Shown here: piece by piece, positions 25,076 to 32,986 of the stretch | How positions within the stretch are numbered: the stretch's first letter is position 1 | How the letters are laid out: the number at the start of each line of letters is the position of its first letter | Assembly: GCA_020845695.1 (NCBI GenBank) | Contig: JADLFG010000040.1 | Coordinates: forward strand, 1-64,000 | DNA from: Thermoleophilia bacterium | GTDB lineage: Bacteria; Actinomycetota; Thermoleophilia; Gaiellales; Gaiellaceae | DNA: 64,000 nt | Direction: 5' to 3' | Position numbers and translations under genes: made by a program | The notes under the pieces: generated by a model | What the model was told of the DNA's origin: nothing | The model's database searches: none | Seen by the model: the letters and a program-made list of their open reading frames with translations, nothing else

Positions 25076-25722
25076 GGCTCCTCGCGGACCCCGGCCGGCC
25101 CGTAGCAGAGCGCGTTGAAGCTGCGCCGGTGCGCCGGGCACGGGCCGCGCTCGCGGACCGCGGCGGCGTGCCGCGGGGTGATGTAGCCGACATGGGTGGC
25201 GAAGCCGAACGCCGGGAAGAGCGCGTCGAGCCGGCGCATGACGCGATCACGCGTCACCTTGGCGACAACCGAGGCCGCCGCGATCGCGGCGCTCTTGCGG
25301 TCACCGTCGACGACGGCGCGGTGCGGCGGCGCGGCCGGGCCGAGCCGGAAGCCGTCGACGAGCCACACGTCCGCCCCCGGAAGCGCATGCAGGACGGCCG
25401 CGAGCGCGTCCAGGTTCGAGCGGTGGAGCCCGACCCGATCGATCTCAGCGGGCGAGACGACCGCGACCGCGACCCGTGGCGCCGACGTCAGCACCGCCCC
25501 GTAGAGGCGCTCTCGCGCCGCCGGATCGAGCTGCTTGGAGTCGTTCAGATCGGCGAGCGCAGCCGCGCGGGCCCCGGTCAACCAGGCGATGTCGAGCAGG
25601 ACCGCGGCCGCGACGAGCGGGCCGGCGAGGCTCCCCCGCCCGGCCTCGTCGGCGCCCGCGACGAAGCGCGCACCGAGGCGCCTGTCGAACGCGATCAGCC
25701 TCCGGCCGCTTGTCGCCGCCAC
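25072..25722 (-). CDS. rnhB: Ribonuclease HII
   Basis: The 216-aa enzyme removes ribonucleotides from DNA and RNA:DNA hybrids. Catalytic acids are visible in GADEAGRGSLAGP (Asp, Glu), LNDSKQL and VVDGDRKSAAIAAASVVAKVTRD. Near the C-terminus is GYITPRHAAAVRERGPCPAHRRSF. The GTG at 25722 has a possible TATCGT -10 only 6 nt upstream. It sits between rplS and yraN, the usual order. Confidence 0.93.
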   Translation of the reverse strand: MAATSGRRLIAFDRRLGARFVAGADEAGRGSLAGPLVAAAVLLDIAWLTGARAAALADLNDSKQLDPAARERLYGAVLTSAPRVAVAVVSPAEIDRVGLHRSNLDALAAVLHALPGADVWLVDGFRLGPAAPPHRAVVDGDRKSAAIAAASVVAKVTRDRVMRRLDALFPAFGFATHVGYITPRHAAAVRERGPCPAHRRSFNALCYGPAGVREEP

Positions 25723-25738
25723 ACGGCGACGATAGCGC

Positions 25739-26086
25739 CTAGCGGAACTGTTTCTCGCGCACGCGCGCCTTCTTTCCCACCTTCGAGCGAAGGTAGTACA
25801 GCTTGGCGCGGTTCACGTCGCCGATGGCGCCGACCTCGATCTTCTCGATCTTCGGCGTGTGGAGCGGGAACGTCCGCTCGACGCCGACGCCGAACGACTG
25901 CTTGCGAACCGTGAACGTCTCGCGGGCACCGGCGCCCTGGCGGCGGATGCAGATCCCCTCGAACACCTGGATCCGGCGGCGCTGGCCCTCGATCACCTGG
26001 AAGTGGACGCGGACGGTGTCGCCCGCCTTGAAGCGGGGCACCTCGCGCAGCTGGCGCCGCTCGATGCTCTCGATCACGTTACTCAT
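25739..26086 (-). CDS. rplS: 50S ribosomal protein L19
   Basis: The 115-aa protein has the standard length and sequence: [50 protein letters not shown] and [17 protein letters not shown]19 lies at the 30S-50S interface. It is part of the rpsP-khpA-rimM-trmD-lepB-rplS-rnhB operon. Confidence 0.97.
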   Translation of the reverse strand: MSNVIESIERRQLREVPRFKAGDTVRVHFQVIEGQRRRIQVFEGICIRRQGAGARETFTVRKQSFGVGVERTFPLHTPKIEKIEVGAIGDVNRAKLYYLRSKVGKKARVREKQFR

Positions 26087-26117
26087 CGTCGGGTGGCCCG
26101 GGGGCCGACGGGGAATG

Positions 26118-26720
26118 CTAGCGGAAGCCGATCCGGCTCGGCGGCCAGTACACCATGAAGACGGGGCCGATCATGTGCGCCCGTGAGATCGTCCCCCAGA
26201 CGCGGCTGTCGCAGGACATCTGCCGGTTGTCGCCCATCATCCAGTACTCGTCCTCGCCGAGCTCGACGGGGCCGAAGTCGCGGCCGCCGGCGCGGCCGGG
26301 CTCGAGGTAGGGCTCGTCGAGACGCTCCCCGTCGACGTAGACGACGCCGTCCTCCTGGGCGATCCGGTCGCCGGGCACCCCGACGATCCGCTTCACGTAG
26401 GTGCCACCCGCGCCGCACGCCTGCTCGACCTTGGCCGGCGGGTCGAAGACGACGATCTCTCCCCGCTCGGGGTCGCGGAAGTGGAGGATGAACCGGTTCG
26501 CGATCACCCGGTCGTTGCTGCCCGCCTCGCAGCCATCTCCAGGTTGCGCACAGTGCAGGGTCGGCTCCATCGACGAGGACGGGATCCGGTAGGGGTTGAC
26601 GACGTAGGCCTTGATCAGGAGGACGGCCGCGACCGCGATCACGATCGTGAGCCCCCAGTCGACGATCGTCTTCCACGGCGCCGGCAGGCGGGCCGTGAGC
26701 CGGTCGATCGGCCCTCTCAG
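26118..26720 (-). CDS. lepB: Signal peptidase I
   Basis: The membrane protease cleaves secretory signal peptides on the outer face. The catalytic serine is in [11 protein letters not shown] and the general-base lysine in [16 protein letters not shown]; the [14 protein letters not shown] segment is also present. From the first standard start (GTG at 26642) the protein would be 174 aa and begin inside the transmembrane helix. The frame upstream is plainly coding ([16 protein letters not shown]), and a CTG at 26720 overlaps the trmD stop as CTGA with GGAG 6-7 nt before. I take CTG as start (200 aa). Confidence 0.82.
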   Translation of the reverse strand: MRGPIDRLTARLPAPWKTIVDWGLTIVIAVAAVLLIKAYVVNPYRIPSSSMEPTLHCAQPGDGCEAGSNDRVIANRFILHFRDPERGEIVVFDPPAKVEQACGAGGTYVKRIVGVPGDRIAQEDGVVYVDGERLDEPYLEPGRAGGRDFGPVELGEDEYWMMGDNRQMSCDSRVWGTISRAHMIGPVFMVYWPPSRIGFR

Positions 26721-27388
26721 GAGAGGCTCCGCTCTCTCGATCGCGCCCGGCTGCGCTCGCGCCGCCAGCTCTCGATCCGCGCGTGGTCGCCCGAGAGCAG
26801 CACCTCGGGGACGCGCCAGCCCCGGTAGTCGGCCGGGCGGGTGAAGTGCGGGTACTCCAAGCCGCGGCCGAGCTCCTCCGAGAACGTCTCGACGAGGGCG
26901 CTCTCGTCGCTGCCGAGCGCGCCCGGGAGCCGCCTCGCGATCGCGTCGATGACGACCATCGCGGGCAGCTCGCCGCCCGAGAGCACGTAGGGGCCGATCG
27001 AGATGCTCTCGGTCGCGAGGTGCGAGACGACACGCTCGTCGAAGCCCTCGAAGCGGGCGGAAAGGAGCGCGATCCGCTGCTCCGCCGCCAGCTCCTCGAC
27101 GAGCTCCTGGTCGAGCTGGCGGCCCTGCGGGGAGAGCGCGATCACCCTCGCCGGCGGGTCGCCGCGGTAGACCGCCTCGAGCGCCGCGTCGACGACGTCG
27201 ACGCGCAGCACCATCCCGGCACCGCCGCCGTACGGCTCGTCGTCGACCTGGCCGGCCCGGAGCGGCGTGAAGTCCCGGTAGCTGAAGAGGCGCAGGTCGA
27301 GGCCGGCGCCGAGCACGGCAGCGACGGGCCGCTGCTCGGTCAGCCAGGCGAAGGCGTGCGGAACGAGGGTGAAGACGTCGACCTGCAT
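26717..27388 (-). CDS. trmD: tRNA (guanine37-N1)-methyltransferase
   Basis: The 223-aa SPOUT-class enzyme makes m1G37, which prevents frameshifting. Motifs include MQVDVFTLVPHAF, DDEPYGGGAGMVLRVDV, ALSPQGRQLDQELVEEL, RFEGFDERV and the knot segment GPYVLSGGELPAM. The ATG at 27388 is supported by similarity starting at residue 1. The C-terminus is basic. Confidence 0.95.
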   Translation of the reverse strand: MQVDVFTLVPHAFAWLTEQRPVAAVLGAGLDLRLFSYRDFTPLRAGQVDDEPYGGGAGMVLRVDVVDAALEAVYRGDPPARVIALSPQGRQLDQELVEELAAEQRIALLSARFEGFDERVVSHLATESISIGPYVLSGGELPAMVVIDAIARRLPGALGSDESALVETFSEELGRGLEYPHFTRPADYRGWRVPEVLLSGDHARIESWRRERSRARSRERSLS

Positions 27389-27401
27389 GCGAGGGGCGAG
27401 C

Positions 27402-27866
27402 TTAGACGGTGTCCCCGTAACCGCGGGCGACGAGGATGCGGCCGCGGTCGGGCTCGACGGCGAGGACGCAGTCCTCGACCAGCGGCAGCGCGTGTCCCGT
27501 GTCGAGCTCGAGCACGTCGTTGGCGACACCCGGCTCCACGCCGACCACGGTTCCGAGCCGGCGGCCGGACTCCTCCTCGGCGGCGAGGCCGACGAGCTGG
27601 AACGCGTAGAACTCGCCCTCCCCGGGCGGTGGCAGCTCGTCGGCGGGGAGCTCGAGCGCCACGCCCCGCTCGACGGGCCGGTCGAGCCTGACGACGGGCC
27701 GGCCGCCGGCGAGCTTGCGCTCGAGAATCTCGGCTGGCTCGCCCGCGACGTACACCTTCGCCCCCGGGGCGAGCCGCGCCGGGTCGTCGCTCGCCGCCTC
27801 GACCACGAACGCGCCGCCGAGACCGTGGGGCCGCCCGACGCGACCCACCGCGACCCAGCGGCTCAA
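27402..27866 (-). CDS. rimM: Ribosome maturation factor RimM
   Basis: The 154-aa protein assists 30S head assembly. It has the RimM N-domain (VGRVGRPHGLGGAFVV) and the PRC-barrel C-domain (LVGLAAEEESGRRLGTVVGVEPG, LPLVEDCVLAVEPDRGRI). The TTG at 27866 overlaps the khpA stop as TTGA. Confidence 0.93.
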   Translation of the reverse strand: MSRWVAVGRVGRPHGLGGAFVVEAASDDPARLAPGAKVYVAGEPAEILERKLAGGRPVVRLDRPVERGVALELPADELPPPGEGEFYAFQLVGLAAEEESGRRLGTVVGVEPGVANDVLELDTGHALPLVEDCVLAVEPDRGRILVARGYGDTV

Positions 27867-28093
27867 CCGACGACCTCGAGCAGGATCCGCTCGCCCCGCC
27901 TCGCCGCACCCGCGCGGACGACCGTGCGCAGGGCGCGGACGATCCTGCCGTGGCGGCCGATCACCTTGCCGACGTCGTCCTCGGCGACGTGCAGCGTCAG
28001 GACGACGGCGCCGTCGCGCTCGGTCCGCTCGACCCTCACCTCGCCGGGGTGATCGACGAGCGCCCGCGCCAGGTACGCGACGAGCTCCTCCAT
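27863..28093 (-). CDS. khpA: KH-domain RNA-binding protein KhpA
   Basis: The 76-aa single KH domain has the signature VGKVIGRHGRIVRALRTVV. In Gram-positives KhpA binds RNA with KhpB/Jag and influences cell size and division. It sits in its usual place between rpsP and rimM. Confidence 0.93.
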   Translation of the reverse strand: MEELVAYLARALVDHPGEVRVERTERDGAVVLTLHVAEDDVGKVIGRHGRIVRALRTVVRAGAARRGERILLEVVG

Positions 28094-28102
28094 CGGCCCG
28101 TG

Positions 28103-28342
28103 CTAGATCCCGGACTTCTGCATCAGGCGCCGGACCGGCTCGGTCGGCTGCGCGCCTTTCGCGAGCCAGTCGCGGATCTTCGCCCCGTCGAGGTCGATCG
28201 TCGAGGGCTCGGTGCGCGGGTTGTAGCGGCCCACGATCTCGATGAAACGCCCGTCGCGGGGTGCCCGGGCGTCGGCCACGACGACCCGGTAGATCGGGTT
28301 CTTCTTCGAGCCGACGCGAGCGAGTCTGATCTTGGCTGCCAT
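28103..28342 (-). CDS. rpsP: 30S ribosomal protein S16
   Basis: The 79-aa protein has the typical [19 protein letters not shown] start and [16 protein letters not shown]. The ATG at 28342 has an AGGAGGAC ribosome binding site 3 nt upstream. It lies 11 nt after ffh. Confidence 0.97.
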   Translation of the reverse strand: MAAKIRLARVGSKKNPIYRVVVADARAPRDGRFIEIVGRYNPRTEPSTIDLDGAKIRDWLAKGAQPTEPVRRLMQKSGI

Positions 28343-28353
28343 CGTCCTCCTAT

Positions 28354-29688
28354 CTATCGTCTGAGCTGCGCGGCCATTGACTGGATGTTCGGCATCTTGC
28401 CGCGCCCCATCTGCTTGATCATCTTCTCCATCTGCTTGCGCCCGTTCAGGAGCTGGTTCACCTGCTGGACGGAGGTGCCGCTGCCGCGGGCGATCCGGGC
28501 CCGCCGCGAGCCGCTGATCAGCTCGGGCCGGCGACGCTCCTCGGGCGTCATCGAGAGCACGATCGCCCGGGCCCATTCGAGCGCCCGGTCGTCGACGCTC
28601 GCGCCCTGGAGCTGCTTGCCGAGGCCCGGGATCATCCCGAGCACGCTCTGGAGCGGCCCGAGCTTGCGCATCATCTCGTACGACTTGAGGAAGTCGTCGA
28701 ACGTGAAGCGGCCGGAGCGCAGCCGCCGCTCGAGCTCCTCCTGCTCGTCCTCTTCGGTCGCCGCCTCCGCCTTCTCGATCAGGGTCATGACGTCGCCCAT
28801 GCCGAGGATCCGCGACGCCATCCGGTCGGGGTGGAAGACATCGAGCTGGTCGAGCTTCTCCCCGACCGACGCGAGCTTGATCGGCGCGCCGGTGACGGCC
28901 TTGACGGAGAGGGCGGCGCCGCCGCGGGCGTCGCCGTCGAGCTTCGTCAGCGCGACCCCGTCGAAGGCGACCCGGCCGGCGAACGCCTCGGCGACGTTGA
29001 CGGCGTCCTGACCCGTCATCGCGTCGAGGACGAGCAGCACGTTGGTGGGCTTGACAGCGCTGCGAACGGCGGCGAGCTCGTCCATCAGTTCCTCGTCGAC
29101 GTGGAGACGGCCGGCGGTGTCGACGATCAGGACGTCGCGGCCCTGGGCCCGCGCCTGGTCGAGCGCCTGCCTGGCGACAGCCACCGGGTCGCTGGTGCCC
29201 CTGGCGGCGTAGACGGGCACCTGGATCTGCTTGCCGAGCTGCTCGAGCTGGTCGATCGCGGCGGGCCGCTGCAGGTCGCAGGCGGCGAGCGCCGGGCTCT
29301 TGCCCTCGTGCTTGCGCAGGTGGAGCGCGAGCTTGGCGGCGAGCGTCGTCTTGCCCGAGCCCTGGAGGCCGACGAGTAGGATCACGGTCGGCGGCCGCCC
29401 CGAGAACGCGAGCTTCGAGCTGCCCTGCCCCATCAGCGCCGTCAACTCCTCGTGGACGATCTTCACGACCTGCTGGCCGGGCGTGAGGCTCTTCGCCACC
29501 TCCGCCCCGAGCGCGCGCTCCTTGACGCGCCCGGTGAAGTCCTTGACGACCTTGAAGTTGACGTCGGCCTCGAGCAGGGCGAGCCGGATCTCCCTGAGCG
29601 CCTTGGTCAGATCCTCCTCGGACAGCCGCCCGCGCGAGCGCAGCCCGCCCAGGGTCGCCTGGAGCTTGTCGGAGAGCGTGTCGAACAT
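28354..29688 (-). CDS. ffh: Signal recognition particle protein Ffh
   Basis: The 444-aa SRP GTPase delivers nascent membrane proteins to FtsY. It has the N domain, then the G domain with [31 protein letters not shown] and [10 protein letters not shown], then the methionine-rich M domain with [30 protein letters not shown] and [16 protein letters not shown]. The ATG at 29688 follows TACAAT by 9 nt, so the long operon ffh to rnhB appears to start from a leaderless promoter. Its usual neighbour ftsY is 7.8 kb away because of an inserted island. Confidence 0.96.
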   Translation of the reverse strand: MFDTLSDKLQATLGGLRSRGRLSEEDLTKALREIRLALLEADVNFKVVKDFTGRVKERALGAEVAKSLTPGQQVVKIVHEELTALMGQGSSKLAFSGRPPTVILLVGLQGSGKTTLAAKLALHLRKHEGKSPALAACDLQRPAAIDQLEQLGKQIQVPVYAARGTSDPVAVARQALDQARAQGRDVLIVDTAGRLHVDEELMDELAAVRSAVKPTNVLLVLDAMTGQDAVNVAEAFAGRVAFDGVALTKLDGDARGGAALSVKAVTGAPIKLASVGEKLDQLDVFHPDRMASRILGMGDVMTLIEKAEAATEEDEQEELERRLRSGRFTFDDFLKSYEMMRKLGPLQSVLGMIPGLGKQLQGASVDDRALEWARAIVLSMTPEERRRPELISGSRRARIARGSGTSVQQVNQLLNGRKQMEKMIKQMGRGKMPNIQSMAAQLRR

Positions 29689-29697
29689 GGCCCGGGC

Positions 29698-29703
29698 ATT
29701 GTA
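29698..29703 (-). promoter_or_regulatory. -10 element, leaderless ffh operon
   Basis: TACAAT (minus strand) ends 9 nt before the ATG at 29688. Confidence 0.55.
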
Positions 29704-29735
29704 CGGGCCGTCACGGGCCGGCCCGGGGGTAGAAG

Positions 29736-29777
29736 GGGGTCAGGGCCCGAGCGTTGTGGCCACCCGAACCTGATCCC
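29736..29777. repeat. REP-like motif related to the 36361-36503 element
   Basis: GGGGTCAGGGCCC followed by GAGCGTTG, then GAACCTGATCCC, forms a short imperfect inverted repeat. Its first 21 bases match the ends of the 143-bp element at 36361-36503 at about 17 positions. It marks the ffh-side boundary of the accessory island. Confidence 0.45.
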
Positions 29778-29839
29778 GGCCTCCGCGATGCCGTAGCATC
29801 CGGAGATCGCCGGAGGCCGGCCAGGGAGGGAACGCGACC

Positions 29840-30286
29840 GTGACCACCATCACCACCACGCTCGAGATCGAGCGTCCCCCGGCCGAGGTCTTCGACGTCG
29901 TGACCGACACCGTCAGCTGGCTGGCAATCTCGCCAATGCTGCTGGAGATTCAGCCGCGCGGGCGGATCGCCGCCGGCACGAGGGGCACGATGGTGCGCAA
30001 GCAGGGTCGTCGGCGGGTGCAAGGAAGCTGGGAGGTCGTGGAGCTCACGCCGCTGAGCCGGCTCGTGATGGACGGCGGGGAGCCCGGCGTCGCCACGCAC
30101 GAGGTGATGGAGCTCCAGGAGCTGCCCGGCGGGAGGACACGGTTCACGTCCACGATGACGTTCCGGCCCCGGGGACTGCGGATGCGGCTTTTCCTGCCGC
30201 TCCTCGCCCCCGTGATCCGCAGGTCGGTCCGCAGCGACTACGGCAGGCTGAAGGCCCACATCGAGGCGCAGGCCCCCGGCTCGTAG
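29840..30286 (+). CDS. SRPBCC (START-like) family protein
   Basis: The 148-aa protein matches the polyketide cyclase/dehydrase-like SRPBCC group of ligand-binding helix-grip proteins. It opens TITTTLEIERPPAEVFDVVTD, has FTSTMTFRPRGLRMR and ends in a basic amphipathic helix. The ligand is unknown. The GTG at 29840 has a GGAGGGAAC ribosome binding site. It lies on the plus strand at the ffh end of the island. Confidence 0.75.
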   Translation: MTTITTTLEIERPPAEVFDVVTDTVSWLAISPMLLEIQPRGRIAAGTRGTMVRKQGRRRVQGSWEVVELTPLSRLVMDGGEPGVATHEVMELQELPGGRTRFTSTMTFRPRGLRMRLFLPLLAPVIRRSVRSDYGRLKAHIEAQAPGS

Positions 30287-30619
30287 GCGCGGCCGTGAGT
30301 CAGGCCCCCATCGTTGCGGCCTCCGGGCGCGACCGCCGCAAGCGATCGGCCGTCGGCGGCTCGCCGGGCGCGAGCTCGAGGCCCCTTCCCCGCCCGGAAC
30401 GGCCGTCGCGACCTCCCGGGCATCGCCGCGCGCGAAGCCTGACGGGGCTACCGCGGCGCGGGAAGCGGGAGACCGGCCAACTCGGGCTGTGAGATCCGCG
30501 CCCCGCCGCTCGCAGCCGCAGCGGCGGCCGGTGCCCGGCACGGGGCGGCTCGCCCGGTCGACCGGGCAACAGGAAACGCGGGGTCGTCGAGAGGCCAGCG
30601 CCCGGAGCGCGGGGCGCCG
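30287..30619. other. Non-coding GC-rich stretch
   Basis: I see no convincing gene in these 333 bases. It begins with GTCAGGCCCCC at 30298, resembling the end of the inverted-repeat element at 36361, and shares GCGATCGGCCG and GGCTCGCC words with that element. It may therefore be a decayed copy. Confidence 0.4.
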
Positions 30620-31048
30620 TCAGTGACCCGCGCCCGGGGGCCGAGCGCCCCCGGTGCTCCAGCGCCCCAGCACCGCGCCGGCGATCACGACCGAGAGCAG
30701 GAGTCCGATCCACGCCGGCCAGTGGCGCGCCTCGTTGTGCGACAGAAACGTAATCAAGGTGAACAGCAGCAGGAGGGCGGCCAGCGCCGGCGAGACGAGG
30801 TCGGACGGGACCGGACCCAGGTCGAGCTTCAGACCGAGCAGCCTAACGGCCTCCCAGGCGAGCAGAGCGAGGACGAGCAGCCCGGTGACGATGCCCACGC
30901 CGTGCCATTCGCTGATACCCGCGCAGATGTCGCCGAGGTCGGTATCGACGCACGCCTGCTGCCAGTCGAGGAAAGAGAAGATCAGGTACAGGACCGAGCC
31001 GCCGAGAACGACCTGCGTCGCGGGAGCGAGCTTCCTGAGCGCCTCCAC
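30620..31048 (-). CDS. Multi-pass membrane protein
   Basis: The 142-aa hypothetical protein has four predicted transmembrane helices: VVLGGSVLYLIFSFLDW, GIVTGLLVLALLAWEAV, LAALLLLFTLITFLS and IGLLLSVVIAGAVLG. Two cysteines lie in the first outside loop (QQACVDTDLGDICAG). No family is assigned. The GTG at 31048 is chosen because a near-consensus promoter, TTGACT-17-TACGGT, ends 6 nt before it. A repeat cluster abuts the -35 immediately upstream. Confidence 0.7.
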   Translation of the reverse strand: MEALRKLAPATQVVLGGSVLYLIFSFLDWQQACVDTDLGDICAGISEWHGVGIVTGLLVLALLAWEAVRLLGLKLDLGPVPSDLVSPALAALLLLFTLITFLSHNEARHWPAWIGLLLSVVIAGAVLGRWSTGGARPPGAGH

Positions 31049-31054
31049 TCGCCA

Positions 31055-31083
31055 ACCGTACTCCTTCGTGATACGACAGTCAA
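31055..31083 (-). promoter_or_regulatory. Leaderless promoter of the membrane protein gene
   Basis: On the minus strand, TTGACT (31083-31078), a 17-bp spacer and TACGGT (31060-31055) are followed 6 nt later by the GTG start. Confidence 0.6.
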
Positions 31084-31406
31084 GAGACCCGGTGCCAGGC
31101 ACGTGCCAGGCACCTGCCAGGCACAAGACGCTCGGCACCACGCCCGCCGTCGCCGCAGGCGTCGCGGATCACGTCTGGACAGTTCACGGAGACCCGGTGC
31201 CAGGCACGTGCCAGGCACCTGCCAGGCACAAGACGCTCGGCACCACGCCCGCCGTCGCCGCAGGCGTCGCGGATCACGTCTGGACAGTTCACGAGATCAT
31301 CGATCTCCTCGAAGCGGCCGAGGCGACCCCGACGAAGCGCGGCCGGTACGCGAAGACCCGGAAGGAGACCCGGTGCCAGGCACGTGCCAGGCACCTGCCA
31401 GGCACA
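31084..31406. repeat. Three copies of a GTGCCAGGCAC element and a perfect 105-bp tandem duplication
   Basis: A roughly 41-bp motif, GAGACCCG plus three CAGGCAC-containing units of 11-12 bp (GTGCCAGGCAC, GTGCCAGGCAC, CTGCCAGGCAC), occurs at 31084, 31189 and 31365. The segment 31085-31188 is repeated exactly at 31190-31293. A 72-bp segment at 31293-31364 recurs at 31415-31486 with one mismatch. The third motif copy sits between those two copies. Confidence 0.85.
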
Positions 31407-31501
31407 GCTCCGACGAGATCATCGATCTCCTCGAAGCGACCGAGGCGACCCCGACGAAGCGCGGCCGGTACGCGAAGACCCGGAAGCGGGATTCGAAGTG
31501 A
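31125..31501 (+). pseudogene. Duplicated C-terminal fragments of an IS transposase
   Basis: Immediately after each GTGCCAGGCAC block, the plus strand reads HKTLGTTPAVAAGVADHVWT, resembling the C-terminal end of IS1-like transposases (HKTLRxTPAMAAGVxDHVW). It continues EIIDLLEA and KRGRYAKTRK. The tail is present twice in different frames and ends at the TGA at 31499-31501. There is no N-terminal part, so this is debris of an older insertion, scrambled by the repeat. Confidence 0.55.
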
Positions 31502-31523
31502 CCCACTACCGGCAGCCCCGGGG

Positions 31524-31531
31524 CGAAAAGC
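31524..31531. repeat. Target-site duplication, left copy (CGAAAAGC)
   Basis: The eight bases directly before the left inverted repeat of the ISL3 element are identical to 32900-32907. Confidence 0.85.
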
Positions 31532-32899
31532 GGAGCTCCTGACGTTTCCGTGGGTTTATGCACGGCCGGGGAGCGGCGGCCGGAGGCCGCCGACGGTCAG
31601 CATCGCGAGCGCGATCAGCGCCTCGGCGGAGTGGAAGCCGTAGGCGCGTCTGGTGATCAGGCGCAGGGTGGTGTTGATCGCTTCGACGCGCGCGTTCGAG
31701 AGCCGATACGTGAGGGTCGCGATGATCCCGGCCCGGCTGGCGCTGATCGTCTTGGCGAGCTTGACGAACGAGCTGATCCGGCAGCGGCGTGCCCAGGCGA
31801 GCCAGCCGTCCAGCAGCGCGACCGCGGCAGCCGTGTCGGGCTCGTGGAAGACGAGCCGCAGCTGCTCTTTCAGCAGGTAGGCGCGGTAGAGCCGCTCGTT
31901 GGTCTTCGCGATCTGGGAGAGCTTCGCCTGCTGGCGGTCGGTCAGCCGCTCCGGCCGCTTCCAGAGCGCCCAGCGGGCGCCCTTCAGCCAGCGGGCGCCG
32001 GCCTTGTCACCTGCACGCCGGGCGAGATTCCAGACCTCGCGTCGAACCTCGTCGAGCGCGTCGGTGGCGAGCTTGACGACGTGGAACGGGTCGAGGCAGA
32101 GCACCGCCTGCGGGCAGCGCTCGCGTACCGGGCGGGTGATCCACTCGCCAAGATCGCTGGAGACCAGCTCGACCCTGGCGCTGCGTTCAACACCCAGCTC
32201 GGCGAAGAAGCGCTCGACCGTCTTGCGGTCACGACCTGGGGCCGCCCACACAAGCAGGCCCGTGTCGTGGTCGACGACGACGGTGATGTAGCGCTGCCCG
32301 GTCCGGTAGGAGAGCTCGTCGATCCCGATCCGGCGCAACCCGTCCAGCCGATCGCCGTGCTTGAGCGCCTCGTCGGCGGCGACCCGCTCGACGATCCGGC
32401 CGATGGTGTACCAGGAGACCCGCATCAGCTCGCAGACCGCCGTCTTCGAGCACTGCGTCGCCAGCCACGCCACCTGCTGCTCGAACTCGCGTGTGAAGCG
32501 GGAGCCCTGTCGCGCCCACGGCACCCGCACGACAACCACGCCGTGGCGGCGGCAATCGACCCGCGGCGCCTCCGCCTCCACGAACGCCCTGGTCGCGCCG
32601 AGATCGAGCGCCCGCCAGCGCCGCCTGCCCTCGCCGCCGTCGTAGCCGGCCGAGCGGCGGCCGCAAAGACCGCAACGCGACCGCTCCCGAGCCCGCGGTC
32701 GCACCCGCACGACAAGCACCTCACCCTCGATGACGACGTCCTCCACGACCGCCCAGCCGAGACCGAACAGCCGGACGAATACCCTTCCTCCGCGCACGCC
32801 GTTTCTGCCCTCCTTCGGGAGCCGACCTTTGACAGCCGGAACCCTAGGAGCAGAACGGCGTGCGCTTACCTATCGACCCACGGAAACCTCAGGGCCGCC
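31532..32899 (-). mobile_element. Intact ISL3-family insertion sequence, 1368 bp
   Basis: The element is bounded by imperfect inverted repeats of about 27 bp sharing CCTGA-GTTTCCGTGGGT (left 31532-31558, right 32873-32899), and flanked by a perfect 8-bp duplication, CGAAAAGC. Eight-base duplications are typical of ISL3. It encodes one full-length transposase. The perfect duplication and intact ORF indicate a recent, possibly active insertion. It landed 28 bp upstream of the -35 of the restriction-modification gene. Confidence 0.9.
31556..32797 (-). CDS. ISL3 family transposase
   Basis: The 413-aa DDE transposase has an N-terminal zinc-binding region (CGLCGRRSAG and CRRHG), a helix-turn-helix region (CELMRVSWYTIGRIVERV) and catalytic acids in GIDELSYRTGQRYITVVVD, SSDLGEWI / LCLDPFHVVK and the C-terminal NARVEAINTTLRLITRRAYGF. 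Length and motif order are normal for ISL3, with no frameshift. It fills almost the whole element. Confidence 0.93.
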   Translation of the reverse strand: MRGGRVFVRLFGLGWAVVEDVVIEGEVLVVRVRPRARERSRCGLCGRRSAGYDGGEGRRRWRALDLGATRAFVEAEAPRVDCRRHGVVVVRVPWARQGSRFTREFEQQVAWLATQCSKTAVCELMRVSWYTIGRIVERVAADEALKHGDRLDGLRRIGIDELSYRTGQRYITVVVDHDTGLLVWAAPGRDRKTVERFFAELGVERSARVELVSSDLGEWITRPVRERCPQAVLCLDPFHVVKLATDALDEVRREVWNLARRAGDKAGARWLKGARWALWKRPERLTDRQQAKLSQIAKTNERLYRAYLLKEQLRLVFHEPDTAAAVALLDGWLAWARRCRISSFVKLAKTISASRAGIIATLTYRLSNARVEAINTTLRLITRRAYGFHSAEALIALAMLTVGGLRPPLPGRA

Positions 32900-32907
32900 C
32901 GAAAAGC
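32900..32907. repeat. Target-site duplication, right copy (CGAAAAGC)
   Basis: The eight bases directly after the right inverted repeat match 31524-31531 exactly. Confidence 0.85.
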
Positions 32908-32927
32908 GTCACCGACTCGTCACGGAG

Positions 32928-32956
32928 CTGGCACGATCCGGTCTGCTCCGTATCAT
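32928..32956 (+). promoter_or_regulatory. Promoter of the restriction-modification gene
   Basis: CTGGCA, a 17-bp spacer and TATCAT lie between the ISL3 right end and the GTG at 32987. The start has GGAGGG upstream, so this is a conventional leader of about 25 nt. Confidence 0.45.
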
Positions 32957-32986
32957 CCGTCGCCCTACCGTCGGAGGGCGTGAGCG

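Noticed and set aside
30380..30560. Cobalamin-type riboswitch suggested by GGGAAG and paired GC blocks
   Set aside because: The conserved GCCACTG box is missing and no plus-strand gene follows; the next gene is convergent.
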